The notes under the pieces: generated by a model
Told to the model about the DNA's origin: nothing
The model's input: the letters and a program-made list of their open reading frames with translations, nothing else
Databases searched by the model: none
Source: Bradyrhizobium jicamae
GTDB taxonomy: Bacteria > Pseudomonadota > Alphaproteobacteria > Rhizobiales > Xanthobacteraceae
Length of the DNA stretch: 64,000 nt
Assembly (NCBI RefSeq): GCF_018130695.1
Contig: NZ_JAFCJX010000037.1
Span: 1 to 64,000, forward strand
Direction of reading: 5' to 3'
Shown here: one piece after another, positions 1-7,984 of the stretch
Position numbering within the stretch: position 1 is the first letter of the stretch
How the letters are laid out: every line of letters starts with the position of its first letter
Translations under genes and position numbers: made by a program

Positions 1-124
1 CGGGGCGGCAGGCCCACACGACTTCACCGTCCGCCTTGCGCACACACGCCTGTCGCACGCTCGGCGGCCACCGCATCTTCACCCACGCTCGTGGCGTTCG
101 CGAGCGCCCCTCGTGTCGGGTGAG
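1..124. repeat. Dispersed repeat, copy A (partial at window edge)
   Basis: This stretch is closely similar to 9490-9613, with about 124 bases in each copy. Both begin CGGGGCGGCAGGCCCACACG and run to a TCGGGTGAG end. It starts at the window edge, so the full left boundary is not visible. The second copy lies just downstream of the IS30-type element. No coding capacity is evident. Confidence 0.75.
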
Positions 125-360
125 ACGGGCGCATATTATCCTAATCAGAATTATTGTAAAGCGCAATATTTATGATTGTGGGGCTTGACGCGATTCCGGC
201 AACCCGAACTGATTTGCCCGTCGTGTCGAATTGGCCACAGTTTGCGCCAGTTCGGAATTGCCACCAAATTGCCGCAACTGATGCGCGCGCGGGGCGGAAC
301 GCATGCGCGTGGCGCTCGTTCTCACCTGCATCGCAACATGAGTTACGACAGGAGTGGTCC

Positions 361-621
361 ATGCGAAACATCATCCTTCCCATCGCCGCAGCCCTGGCCA
401 TCGGCGCCGCTGCGCCTGCGCTTGCCGCCGATTCCGGCGACCAGATCTCGATGCAGATGGCGCTCGATGTGGCGACCGATCTCGGCGTCACGACGGTGTC
501 GCACACCAATTATCTCGGTGACGAATGGGAGATCGAAGGCCGCGACCGGACGGGGCGCTGGATGGAGGTCCATGTCGACTCCCGCACTGCCGAGGTGCGC
601 CATGTGGAGCGCGGCTGGTAG
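361..621 (+). CDS. Small exported PepSY-like protein
   Basis: An 86-residue protein. The first 23 residues form a typical Sec signal peptide with a basic N-end, an Ala-rich core and an ALA-type cleavage site. The mature part, rich in Asp and Glu, has the layout of one PepSY repeat: a helix followed by strands with WEIEGRD and WMEVHVD. PepSY domains are usually periplasmic and often modulate proteases or bind ligands. The start at 361 was chosen because AGGAG lies 6 bases upstream and the signal peptide begins there; an upstream in-frame extension to 172 has no signal character. The exact function is unknown. Confidence 0.75.
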   Translation: MRNIILPIAAALAIGAAAPALAADSGDQISMQMALDVATDLGVTTVSHTNYLGDEWEIEGRDRTGRWMEVHVDSRTAEVRHVERGW

Positions 622-630
622 TCTCAATTG

Positions 631-714
631 CAGGATGGGTGGAGCGAAACGATGTCCCATCATTTCACGGCACGGTACAAAGGTGATGGTCACCGCTGCG
701 CTCCACCCATCCTG
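631..714. repeat. Palindromic repeat (16-bp perfect inverted arms)
   Basis: CAGGATGGGTGGAGCG at 631-646 is the exact reverse complement of 699-714. It lies directly downstream of the PepSY-like gene and could form a hairpin in RNA. A single related arm (AGGATGAGTGGAGCGAAGCG) recurs near 847, and another fragment near 2818. This is a REP-like dispersed element, not a classical U-tract terminator. Confidence 0.8.
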
Positions 715-734
715 CGCATCCGCGAACTTCAATG

Positions 735-990
735 CGCAAACGTTTTGTTAGCAAATCGCCCGTGGCATTTTCCGCGATTCCGATTCGTTCTTTGAGAACG
801 AAGTGGAGTCGTTTGCAGAACATTTCGCGCGAGGGCGCACATTCGTAGGATGAGTGGAGCGAAGCGATACCCACGACGCGGCACGAAGGTGGATCTCGAT
901 CCGCAAACCTTTCGTTAGCAAATCATCCGCGTCGAATTCTTCGATTCCGATTCGTTCTTCGCGAACGAAATGGAGTCGTTTCGAGAACAA
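735..990. repeat. Tandem pair of an imperfect ~88-bp repeat with internal palindromes
   Basis: Copy 1 (735-821) and copy 2 (902-990) share the order CGCAAAC, GTTAGCAAATC, CGATTCCGATTCGTTCTT, GAACGAA and TGGAGTCGTTT. Each holds a hairpin. In copy 1, TTCGTTCT (784-791) pairs with AGAACGAA (795-802) over a 3-base loop. In copy 2, TTCGTTC (951-957) pairs with GAACGAA (963-969). The two copies keep the stem although the loops differ, so the fold may be what is retained. No gene was found in the stretch. Confidence 0.7.
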
Positions 991-1069
991 AGCGGTGGCG
1001 GCGTCGCGCGCCTGTGCTAGCCTTGCGCATCGGGAGAGGATGCGCGCCATGCAGGACGCCTTGAGTGGG

Positions 1070-1162
1070 TATGCCCGCATGAGCGAAGCGATGTGCGGGA
1101 TTCTCGCCGGGTCGATAGGGCTGTCCCGGATGTCGCTTCGCTCATCCGGGCCACGCAGGAAG
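1070..1162. repeat. REP-like inverted repeat
   Basis: CATGAGCGAAGCGA near 1078 faces TCGCTTCGCTCATCC near 1133, giving a long imperfect hairpin of the GATGAGCGAAGCGACATC type. It ends about 20 bases before the kinase start and so lies in that gene's leader or promoter region. Confidence 0.65.
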
Positions 1163-1182
1163 TCCGCCGGGGACGCGAATTG

Positions 1183-1905
1183 ATGGCAAGGGCTGCGAAA
1201 CGACGGGCATCGCGCAAGACTGTGCTGACCATCGACGTCGGCGGATCGCATGTGAAGGTGATGACCGACCGCGGCCGCACCAAGCGGCGCTTCGTGTCCG
1301 GCCCCAATCTCTCGGCCCGCGCGATGGTGCAGCAAGTCAAGGCTCTGACCAAGGACTGGTCCTACGACGTGATCTCGATCGGCTACCCCGGACCGGTGGC
1401 GCGCAATCGCCCCGCGAAGGAGCCGCACAATCTCGGCCGCGGCTGGCTCAACTTCGATTTCGCCAAGGCGTTCGGTCGGCCGACGCAAGTCGTTAATGAC
1501 GCGCTGCTGCAGGCGATCGGCGGCTATGACGGCGGACGCATGCTGTTCCTCGGCCTCGGTACCGGGCTTGGTGCCGCGATGATTGCCAACGGCGTGCCGC
1601 TGCCGATGGAGCTGGCGCACCTGCCGTACAAGAACAACAATTCGTTCGAGCATTATGTCGGCGCCGGCGGTCTGAAGCGGCTCGGCCGCAAGCGCTGGCG
1701 CAAGGCGGCCCTCGACGTGATTGCGCGCCTGGTCGCGGCGCTGCAGCCGGACTATGTCGTGCTCGGCGGCGGCAACGCGGACAAGGTCGGCAATCTGCCG
1801 CCAAACGTGCGGCTCGGCGTCAACGCCAATGCGTTCGATGGCGGATTCAAGCTGTGGAAGCGCGGCCTGCTCGCGCCGCCGCCGCGCACGCCGACGACGG
1901 GATGA
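1183..1905 (+). CDS. ROK-family / polyphosphate glucokinase-like sugar kinase
   Basis: A 240-residue cytoplasmic kinase of the ASKHA fold. Early in the protein, LTIDVGGSHVKVM is the phosphate-1 loop; VVNDALLQAIGG carries the catalytic Asp; LFLGLGTGLGAAMI is the second phosphate loop; YVVLGGGNADK is the adenosine-side motif. The length and the SIGYPGPV and ELAHLPY segments fit the polyphosphate/ATP glucokinase subgroup (PPGK, strictly glucose 6-phosphorylating), but the phosphoryl donor cannot be read from sequence. The start at 1183 (ATG after a GGGGA-containing leader) is preferred; a longer reading to 1093 would be translated from REP sequence. It stands alone, with the convergent phnA gene next. 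Confidence 0.8.
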   Translation: MARAAKRRASRKTVLTIDVGGSHVKVMTDRGRTKRRFVSGPNLSARAMVQQVKALTKDWSYDVISIGYPGPVARNRPAKEPHNLGRGWLNFDFAKAFGRPTQVVNDALLQAIGGYDGGRMLFLGLGTGLGAAMIANGVPLPMELAHLPYKNNNSFEHYVGAGGLKRLGRKRWRKAALDVIARLVAALQPDYVVLGGGNADKVGNLPPNVRLGVNANAFDGGFKLWKRGLLAPPPRTPTTG

Positions 1906-1935
1906 AGCAGAAGCGCAAAGCGGGGTAATCACGCC

Positions 1936-2286
1936 CTACGCCTTCTTCACGAACTCCGATTTCAAATTCATCGCGCCGATGCCGTCGATCTTGCAGGCGA
2001 TGTTGTGGCCGTCGCTGCCCTCGGTCAGGCGGATGCTGCGGACCTTGGTGCCGCCCTTGACCACCGATGACGAGCCCTTGACCTTGAGGTCCTTGATGAC
2101 GATGACGCTGTCGCCATCGGCCAGCAGATTGCCATTGCTGTCGCGCACACCGGCCTCGGGCGAGGCTTCCGCCACCGCAGCGGCGTCGGCGCTCCATTCA
2201 TGCGCGCATTCCGGGCAGACCCACAGGCCGCGATCCTGATAGGCGTGCTCGGACTGGCAGGCCGGGCATTTCGTGGTGTCGTCCAT
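1936..2286 (-). CDS. phnA: PhnA/YjdM family zinc-ribbon protein
   Basis: A 116-residue protein with an N-terminal zinc ribbon (C7-x2-C10 and C24-x2-C27) followed by the conserved PhnA domain, visible as DSNGNLLADGDSVIVIKDLK and VKGGTKVRSIRL. PhnA/YjdM is widespread and was named from its place near phn genes, but its molecular role is not phosphonate lyase chemistry and remains unsettled. The ATG at 2286 is chosen over an upstream extension because it places the zinc ribbon at the usual N-terminus. There are no phn neighbours here. Confidence 0.88.
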   Translation of the reverse strand: MDDTTKCPACQSEHAYQDRGLWVCPECAHEWSADAAAVAEASPEAGVRDSNGNLLADGDSVIVIKDLKVKGSSSVVKGGTKVRSIRLTEGSDGHNIACKIDGIGAMNLKSEFVKKA

Positions 2287-2442
2287 CCCAGTTCTGTTCC
2301 CCGCGTGGCGGGCGCACCGTAGGGCGACGCACCGACAAATCAAGCGAAAAGGGAACTCCAGCAGCAGGCTTGACGCTGCCCAATCGCTGATGCAATCGGC
2401 TGGCGGACACGATCGCTTGGTCTAATCAGGAACCTTCCCAAA

Positions 2443-2796
2443 TTGACATCGCTCAGGGAATTGGGGCGCACGCTCGTCGCTCTCGGCATCATCGCCTTGC
2501 TGGCCGGCACGGCGGTCCGCGCGCAGAACCTCGATCAGGGCAAATCGGGCGCGAAGCTGTTCGCCGACAGTTGCACCGCGTGCCATCGCAGCCCGCGCGG
2601 CCTCGCCAAAGGCCGCTTCAAGCTCACGCTCTATCTGTTCCTGAAGGAGCACTATTCGAGCGGGCCGGACACGGCCTCTGCGCTCGCCTCCTACCTCGAA
2701 TCCGTCGACGCCGGTCAGCGCGGCGCCGCGCGCGAGCCCGCGAAGCCGGGCAGGCGCTCCTCCGTGCGTCCGCCCGCACCGGTGCCGGGACGATAG
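2443..2796 (+). CDS. Small membrane-anchored c-type cytochrome-like protein
   Basis: A 117-residue protein. Residues about 8-27 form a hydrophobic signal or anchor segment, followed by one heme-attachment motif, C44-T-A-C47-H48. The expected distal Met is not evident. After the heme region comes LTLYLFLKEHYSSG and then a basic Pro/Arg-rich tail. It is probably exported and may carry one heme c as a minor electron carrier. The start is uncertain: TTG at 2443 or TTG at 2461 are both possible and no ATG lies nearby. Similar one-heme proteins of unknown role are common in rhizobia. Confidence 0.65.
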   Translation: MTSLRELGRTLVALGIIALLAGTAVRAQNLDQGKSGAKLFADSCTACHRSPRGLAKGRFKLTLYLFLKEHYSSGPDTASALASYLESVDAGQRGAAREPAKPGRRSSVRPPAPVPGR

Positions 2797-2963
2797 CTGA
2801 GCAGAACTCCTATCCCGCATGAGTGGAGCGACATGGGGGTCTTGCCGTGCGGATTGGAACTGACCCGGATATCGCCTTCGCTCTGCCGGCTACGGCGGAC
2901 AAGCCGCTCATCGGAGGCTACGGCAGTGAGGTCTTGCGCGAATGATGAATTGCGCCTTGCGAG

Positions 2964-3572
2964 TCACTGGCTCGCTTGCGGGACTTGAGGAGGTGTCACC
3001 AGCAGCTTATCCACGATTTCCGTCTTGTACCCGAACATCATGGAAGTGGTCTGTATGATGGCACATTGAGGTTCCAACTTGATGTTGGCTTGTGTCAATA
3101 GCGCGTCCCTGAGCTTCATTAAGACGCTTTCAAGATATGGCATGTCGTTTTCCGAGACGTAGGGAGTTGGGACCGTGCCGGAAAGCACGCTGTCCAGTAT
3201 GTACAGGGATTTTGGATCGAGAGCTTGCGAGAGATAGAACCGGATGCTCGATGACGGATAGAATTTTGCTTCCAGAGCATGTTCCATCTCGAGCAATTCG
3301 CTCGTTCTCGTGTCCTTGAACCTTGCCAGATGAAATCTGATCGGCGCGATCTGCTTTGCGAATTCCGCCACAGAGTTGTGACTCCTGTCGCCGGCCTCGG
3401 CCAGGAAGTAGAGCCTCTGTTGCAGTTCATTCACAAGGTCCCGATAATCGGTGATGGCGGAGTTTGCCTCCTCCATGCACTTGTTATGGGTAGTGTAGTA
3501 GGTGCCGAAAGCCCCGGCCAACGCTGATGCCACGACGCCGCCACCCAAGAGCTTCTTTATATCCATTTCCAT
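2964..3572 (-). CDS. Unknown membrane-tethered protein
   Basis: A 202-residue protein I do not recognise. Residues about 7-26 are a hydrophobic, Gly/Ala-rich helix after a short basic end (signal anchor). The rest is mainly helical and charged, with the segment from about 40 to 110 likely coiled, ending in VTPPQVPQ. Base composition is clearly AT-richer than its neighbours, which suggests recent acquisition. Start ATG 3572 is used; ATG 3566 is an equal alternative. No partner gene is adjacent. Confidence 0.6.
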   Translation of the reverse strand: MEMDIKKLLGGGVVASALAGAFGTYYTTHNKCMEEANSAITDYRDLVNELQQRLYFLAEAGDRSHNSVAEFAKQIAPIRFHLARFKDTRTSELLEMEHALEAKFYPSSSIRFYLSQALDPKSLYILDSVLSGTVPTPYVSENDMPYLESVLMKLRDALLTQANIKLEPQCAIIQTTSMMFGYKTEIVDKLLVTPPQVPQASQ

Positions 3573-3646
3573 TCTGCCCGAATGCGCAACAGGTAGTGGA
3601 ACTGGTATACTACAATCTCATGCGCGGCCGTGCAAAGTGAACCAAG

Positions 3647-4135
3647 TCACTCATCCCTCTCCGACGGCGCCTTCGCCGGACACAGCTTCCGGAAAATCTC
3701 CATGTGCTCGGCGTAGCTGCTGGCGCTGCTGCCGTCGGCGATTGTGCCGTCCTTCAGATATTTGATGACGTAGTTCGCCGACACGTTGGCCTTGCGCGCT
3801 TTGGCCTTGCCGAGGAACTGAAACTCCTCGCCGTAGAGATTGGTGAAGCGGCCGGTGGTGCAGTCGCCCCTGACTTCGTTGCGCAGGTCGAGATGCATCG
3901 TGTCATCGATGCATTTGGCCGTGAGGTCATGGGCGTAGTCGCGGCAATAGGCGGTGGCGTCGGCGCGGGTGTGCTTCGTCTCGATCACCGCCTGCGGGCC
4001 GTTGATGCCTGATGTCTTGACGATCGTCACCTGCATGCCGGTGCGCGAGCCGTAATACAGCTTGCTGTCGGCGTGGGCGGCCGAGGTCGCGAGCAGGCCA
4101 AGCGCGGCGGTGAGGGCGAGGGGCAGGCGGGACAT
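3647..4135 (-). CDS. Exported protein of unknown function
   Basis: A 162-residue protein. A signal peptide (basic start, Leu/Ala core, AHA-D junction) covers the first ~22 residues. The mature protein has four or more cysteines (Cys in AYCRDYAHD, AKCIDD, GDCTTG and RKLCPAK) that could form disulfides in the periplasm, with strand-rich segments such as MQVTIVKTSG. The ATG at 4135 fits the signal peptide. It lies 53 bases downstream of the CREST-family gene on the same strand and may be cotranscribed with it. Function unknown. Confidence 0.65.
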   Translation of the reverse strand: MSRLPLALTAALGLLATSAAHADSKLYYGSRTGMQVTIVKTSGINGPQAVIETKHTRADATAYCRDYAHDLTAKCIDDTMHLDLRNEVRGDCTTGRFTNLYGEEFQFLGKAKARKANVSANYVIKYLKDGTIADGSSASSYAEHMEIFRKLCPAKAPSERDE

Positions 4136-4188
4136 GCAGCAAATTCCGTGGGATTGGATTGTTTTGTCTCCGCGAGACCGACGGTGGT

Positions 4189-5040
4189 TCATGCCGGGAT
4201 CGTGGGATGGGGATCGCATGCGCTCCGCCCAACCTGCCCACCGTCCGTCGCAAATCGTCGCGTCAATCCCCAGACCACCGCGGCCGTGGCAAGCGTCGCG
4301 ATCAGATGCTTCAAGGTGTGCCCGGTGACGAAGCCGAGCGCGGTCGCGATCTCGTGGTCGAGCACCTCGGCGAGTTTGGCCAGCATGTACAGCCCCATCG
4401 CGGCGCCGAACGCGATGCGGTCGGCACGCGGCGCGCGATGGATGGCTTGCCAGAGCGGGATCAGGATCAGCGGGAGCCCCTGCAACAGCAGATACGGCCG
4501 CAGGTCGGGCGCACCGTGTCGGTCCGTGAGCGCCCACCATGCGACGCTGGCGACGGCGTAAAGCGCGAGCACGATCACCTCGATGTCGGTCTTCGCGCCT
4601 GGCCTGGTGTCGCCGCGGACGCCGGCGAGCAGGCCGACGCAAACCAGCGCGATCGGCAGCCGGTCCCAGATCAGGCGGGCATTGTCGGGGGCGAGGTGAT
4701 AGAAGGCGGAGCCGAACGCGGTCAGCAACAGTCCGATCAGAAACAGCCGGTAGCCGGGCCAACCACTGCGCAACTGTGCGCTGGCGCGGTGCGGCCACAG
4801 CGTCAGCCAGCCCCAGATCGCGACCAGCGCGAAGCCAAGGTTGGACAGGACATCGGCCGCGTGCGGAATGCCGAAGGCGGCCGACTGGTCGGCGAACGCG
4901 TGGTAGTGGGCCGGGTCCGGAATGCGTCCGTGCACCGCCATGATCGCGATTGCGCCGGCGATGATGATCGTCGAGGAATGCTTGATCCAGAATTTTGAGG
5001 GCTGGCCGGGAGCGATCGGGACGTTCGCGCGGGCAGGCAT
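4189..5040 (-). CDS. CREST superfamily (ceramidase-like) integral membrane hydrolase
   Basis: A 283-residue polytopic membrane protein with about seven hydrophobic helices. It shows the three zinc-site signatures of the CREST superfamily (alkaline ceramidases, PAQR receptors and relatives): S111-x3-H115 in FGSAFYH, D127 in LIWDRLP, and H241-x3-H245 in GHTLKH. These point to a metal-dependent amide hydrolase acting on a lipid; the natural substrate is unknown. The ATG at 5040 is preceded by GGAG at a 6-base spacing, so it is preferred to an upstream TTG at 5052. Two operator-like palindromes lie immediately upstream, so expression is probably switched by a repressor. Confidence 0.8.
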   Translation of the reverse strand: MPARANVPIAPGQPSKFWIKHSSTIIIAGAIAIMAVHGRIPDPAHYHAFADQSAAFGIPHAADVLSNLGFALVAIWGWLTLWPHRASAQLRSGWPGYRLFLIGLLLTAFGSAFYHLAPDNARLIWDRLPIALVCVGLLAGVRGDTRPGAKTDIEVIVLALYAVASVAWWALTDRHGAPDLRPYLLLQGLPLILIPLWQAIHRAPRADRIAFGAAMGLYMLAKLAEVLDHEIATALGFVTGHTLKHLIATLATAAVVWGLTRRFATDGGQVGRSACDPHPTIPA

Positions 5041-5053
5041 TTTCGACTCCAAT

Positions 5054-5098
5054 TTGAGCGGTGCTCAACATTGGTAGTTCGAAAATGAACAATGTTCA
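5054..5098 (-). promoter_or_regulatory. Two operator-like palindromes upstream of the CREST gene
   Basis: TTGAGC-GGT-GCTCAA lies at 5054-5068 and TGAACA-A-TGTTCA at 5086-5098. Both are perfect dyads with arms TTGAGC/TGAACA that resemble each other, spaced about 31 bases centre to centre (roughly three helical turns). They sit 13-58 bases upstream of the gene start, where a TetR-type repressor would act. No regulator gene is adjacent, so the binding protein is unidentified. Confidence 0.55.
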
Positions 5099-5139
5099 AG
5101 TTAATTTTCAAAGCCGCTTTTCAAAGCCGGTTGGGCTAC

Positions 5140-6072
5140 TCACCAATCCAGATCGCCGTAGGGGTCAGCCATATAGCGCGGGGGCATCCAGCGTTCTCGC
5201 GGCGGTCGCGGCCGCCGAGGTGCGGCGGCGGGGACGGGCTGGCGCGCAACAACGGTATCATTCTCTTTCGCCATGCTCCGCACGGCAGGTTTCGCGGGTG
5301 ACGCCGCAAGCTGCGTCTGCAGCGCCTGGACCTGCGCGGCGAGGCGCGCATTGTCCGCGGCATCTTTCTCTTGCGCTGTCTTGAGTTGTTGAATCGCGTC
5401 GGCCTGCGCGCGGAGCGTTTGCTCGCTCTCGCTCCTCTGTTGCTCGAGCTTGGCGTTGATGGTCGCAAGTGTCTCGGTGATGGTCTTGAGCGATTGCGCA
5501 ACCTCGCCGGACGTCTGGTCAGGCGGCGTGGCGGCGGCTGGTGGAACGCTTTCGGTTTCTTTTTTGACTGGCGGTGCAGGCAGCACCTTCGGCTCGTCAG
5601 CGGCCGCCAGTTGGATGGCTGGCGGATTCGCCGGACCGGGAAGCGCTGCTACGTTCGGGGCCGGGGGCGGGCTCGCGGCCGGCGGGGCCCATCGCGCCAG
5701 GATCGGCGCCATCATCGTCCTGGTTTCATCGTGATATTGCGAAGCGAACGCAGCGCCGAGAATGCCAATCGCCAGCAGGCCAACGACGGCGCGCAGCATG
5801 GGCCGGTTCCGCTTCACGCCTTGCGGACGAACGCTGCTCTCTGCCGCCGGCACCTTGTCCGATGGCGCGCCGTCGCCGCGCGCCGCACTGGCTCCGATCC
5901 GCGGAGCCCGCGGGCTCGCGCTGTCGTGTTCCATTCCGGAAACCAGCTTGTCCAGCCGCGCGAGGTCTTGCTCGGCGCTCTTGATCCGTTCATAGGCCCG
6001 CGTCAACTCGCCATCGGCGCGCTCACCGTCCGGCTTCGGATCGTTCGTCTCAGGCACCGATGCGCTCTCCAT
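5140..6072 (-). CDS. Single-pass membrane protein with coiled coil and Pro-rich linker
   Basis: A 310-residue protein of unknown function. In order: a charged cytoplasmic helix (ELTRAYERIKSAEQDLARLD), a linker, one transmembrane helix around residues 93-110 (LRAVVGLLAIGILGAAFA), a Pro/Ala-rich periplasmic spacer, a long coiled coil (about 185-260: INAKLEQQRSESEQ, QADAIQQLKTAQEK), and an Arg/Pro-rich tail ending near ADPYGDLDW. The architecture suggests a cell-envelope scaffold. The start at 6072 is the first ATG with sensible composition; a TTG 15 bases upstream is possible. Confidence 0.65.
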   Translation of the reverse strand: MESASVPETNDPKPDGERADGELTRAYERIKSAEQDLARLDKLVSGMEHDSASPRAPRIGASAARGDGAPSDKVPAAESSVRPQGVKRNRPMLRAVVGLLAIGILGAAFASQYHDETRTMMAPILARWAPPAASPPPAPNVAALPGPANPPAIQLAAADEPKVLPAPPVKKETESVPPAAATPPDQTSGEVAQSLKTITETLATINAKLEQQRSESEQTLRAQADAIQQLKTAQEKDAADNARLAAQVQALQTQLAASPAKPAVRSMAKENDTVVARQPVPAAAPRRPRPPRERWMPPRYMADPYGDLDW

Positions 6073-6286
6073 CCAGCATGACGTCAACGGAATGCGTGCG
6101 GCCGTCCAGGATCATGGTGAGGATAGGTCTCGCCGCGGTCCAAGACAACGCGGGCGCGAGGGAGAAATTATGGCGGCCGGGGCCACCAATCCCTGGGGCT
6201 GGACAGGAGGGGCGGATCGGCAGTCTACTGCTGACAGCAGCGGCAGCGACCGCTGCGGTTCCGAATGGCAGCATGAGGAGAGCACC

Positions 6287-6472
6287 ATGATCTCCGAGTT
6301 GCAAATTCATGTGATCGCCCGGCAGATGTTCGAGCGGCACGGCTTCGAGGCGATTGCCCAGGCCGCCCAGAATGCGATCGCCTGCGAGAGCAGGGGCGAG
6401 ACCGAGGAAGCCCGGGAGTGGCGTCATCTCGAGGACGCCATGAAGATGATGCGCGGACCGCATCAGAGCTGA
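6287..6472 (+). CDS. Small conserved-type cytoplasmic protein
   Basis: A 61-residue helical protein (ISELQIHVIARQMFERHGFE, then AIAQAAQNA). It has no signal peptide or membrane segment. The ATG at 6287 follows GAGGAG with 6 bases of spacing, which decides the start; the longer upstream reading is antisense to the coiled-coil gene leader. The segment AREWRHLEDAMKMM suggests a short dimerising helix. Function unknown. Confidence 0.65.
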   Translation: MISELQIHVIARQMFERHGFEAIAQAAQNAIACESRGETEEAREWRHLEDAMKMMRGPHQS

Positions 6473-6499
6473 TCGACGGATCGACTTGTCTCCGGTTGC

Positions 6500-6582
6500 G
6501 TAGGGCGGATTAGCCGAAGGCGTAATCCGCCGACTCGGCAAACGACGTGATGGCGGATTACGCTATCGCTAATCCGCCCTAC
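6500..6582. repeat. Dispersed palindromic repeat, GTAGGGCGG family, copy 1
   Basis: It begins GTAGGGCGGATTAG and ends CTAATCCGCCCTAC, with an inner pair GGCGTAATCCGCC / GGCGGATTACGC. It can fold into a long hairpin or pair with the other copies (6995-7077, 9736-9818 and further right). It is non-coding and lies between two small genes. Confidence 0.85.
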
Positions 6583-6691
6583 AAGTTTGCGCACGAGACG
6601 GACGCAAATCCTGACTGCGTCGCGGTCGCGAGGTTAATACATTGGTCATTTCTTTGCGGGCATTTTCACGGCCTCATCAACAGGAGGCGCC

Positions 6692-6961
6692 ATGTCTGAC
6701 ATCACCATTCCCGGCGGACGGATTCGTTCTTTCATCGAGCGGATCGAGAATCTCGACACCGAATTGCAGGAACTGAGCGAGCAGAAGAAGGAGGTCTTTT
6801 CTGAGGCCAAGGGCGAGGGGTTCGATGTGAAGATCCTCAAGGAGATCATCAAGCTCCGGAAGGAAGACAAGGACGAGCGCGACGAGCGTGAAAGCCTGCT
6901 CGATCTCTACATGAGAGCGATGGAAACGGCGCCGGCGGACAAGGCGGCGAAGGCGGCCTGA
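6692..6961 (+). CDS. gapR: GapR nucleoid-associated protein (DUF2312)
   Basis: An 89-residue protein matching the DUF2312/GapR family. In Caulobacter, GapR encircles overtwisted DNA ahead of replication and transcription forks and supports topoisomerase action. Visible hallmarks are the N-terminal GGRIRSFIERIENLDTEL helix, the QKKEVFSEAKGEGFD turn, and ILKEIIKLRKEDKDERDERE. The segment after it, LLDLYMRAM, completes the dimerising helical core. The start follows GGAGG with good spacing. Its DNA-binding role implies action on the chromosome throughout the cell cycle. It is flanked on both sides by GTAGGGCGG repeats. Confidence 0.93.
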   Translation: MSDITIPGGRIRSFIERIENLDTELQELSEQKKEVFSEAKGEGFDVKILKEIIKLRKEDKDERDERESLLDLYMRAMETAPADKAAKAA

Positions 6962-6994
6962 GCGAAGCGAACGAGCAAGTCGGCGGATTGGTGC

Positions 6995-7077
6995 GTAGGG
7001 CGGATTAGCCGTAGGCGTAATCCGCCGACTTGGCCAAATGCGTAACGGCGGATTACGCTATCGCTAATCCGCCCTAC
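6995..7077. repeat. Dispersed palindromic repeat, GTAGGGCGG family, copy 2
   Basis: Nearly identical to copy 1 at 6500-6582 and of the same 83-base length. Together the two copies bracket gapR. It lies between two convergent genes, where it could also act as a bidirectional transcription-slowing hairpin. Confidence 0.85.
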
Positions 7078-7085
7078 GAGTTGCT

Positions 7086-7781
7086 TCATCGCTTGGGTCC
7101 CCTTTGGTAGACCCCTGAAAACGACACGTTGACGCCGCCGCAATGGAGGTTGTCGCCGACAACCAGCAGCTTGCCGAGGAGCTGCATGGTGACCTGGCAG
7201 TCGAGCTCGTCGGTCCCGTCGCCGAACTTCATCTTGTCGCCGGAAGGTTTTGCGTCGTAGTCGAGCTCGCCGACATGGGTGCGGCTGCCTGAACCCCAAA
7301 TGGCCTCGCCCTTGATGGCGAGCTGACCTGCCTCTTTCGATGTCGCGATACGAATGACATTGCCGTCGGCGCGCCATTCGCCGAGCCAATCCCGCATCTC
7401 CGGTGGTCGTTTATCCCCCTGCCACGCAAGCCTGTCGGTCTCGATCCAGCCGACCGTCTCGGAGCCCTTGCGAGGTTGAAACCAGCTGCAGGCAAACTTG
7501 CCGAACGTCCGGGAAACGATGACGTCATCGTTGGGAATGACATAGGTCTTCAGACGACAGGCCTGATCGTCGGGGCAACGCTCGTTGGTATCGCCGTGGA
7601 AATAGATCCTGTCGCCGGCCGCGCCCTTGATCTTCGCCAGCCTGTAGTCCGTGCTCTCGCGCGGAAAATATCCGTTCCGGCAAATGTATTCGGCGTTGCC
7701 CTTGAGCTGGGCGGATGCGGGTGAGGTCTGGAGCAGGCTCCATGCGAGGAGTCCGAGCGAAGCCTGCATAAGGCGTCTCAT
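7086..7781 (-). CDS. Exported protein of unknown function
   Basis: A 231-residue protein with a Sec signal peptide (residues 1-24, ending ASA-Q). The mature part contains six or more cysteines (in YICRNG, ERCPDDQAC, KFACSW, DELDCQ, NLHCGG), consistent with an oxidising periplasm, and a C-terminal strand-rich half starting WLGEWRADGNVIRI. That half resembles the small beta-barrel modules that follow SH3-like regions in rhizobial secreted proteins, but I cannot assign a family firmly. The start is an ATG at 7781 after AGGAT. It is probably monocistronic. Confidence 0.65.
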   Translation of the reverse strand: MRRLMQASLGLLAWSLLQTSPASAQLKGNAEYICRNGYFPRESTDYRLAKIKGAAGDRIYFHGDTNERCPDDQACRLKTYVIPNDDVIVSRTFGKFACSWFQPRKGSETVGWIETDRLAWQGDKRPPEMRDWLGEWRADGNVIRIATSKEAGQLAIKGEAIWGSGSRTHVGELDYDAKPSGDKMKFGDGTDELDCQVTMQLLGKLLVVGDNLHCGGVNVSFSGVYQRGPKR

Positions 7782-7879
7782 TGGGAATTCATCCTCGGTT
7801 CGCTTGCCCCGTGAAATACGGCCGCGTGGTGAGGCGGTGATTCCATGTGCAGGCTACCTGGTCAAGTACATCGTCGTCG

Positions 7880-7897
7880 CCCTGGCGAAAGCCAGGG
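7880..7897. repeat. Hairpin CCTGGC-GAAA-GCCAGG, left of IS30 element
   Basis: CCCTGGCGAAAGCCAGGG forms a tight 7-bp stem with a GAAA tetraloop. The same hairpin reappears in inverted orientation at 9017-9032, just outside the right end of the IS30-type element. This is a common short repeat type in this kind of genome. Confidence 0.6.
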
Positions 7898-7984
7898 CCC
7901 ATCCGCCGCAGCAGATGTTGTGAACGCGGTTCGTTGCTCCGGCGTCGCTCAACAATAGACATTCGGGGTAATGGGTCCCCTGAG

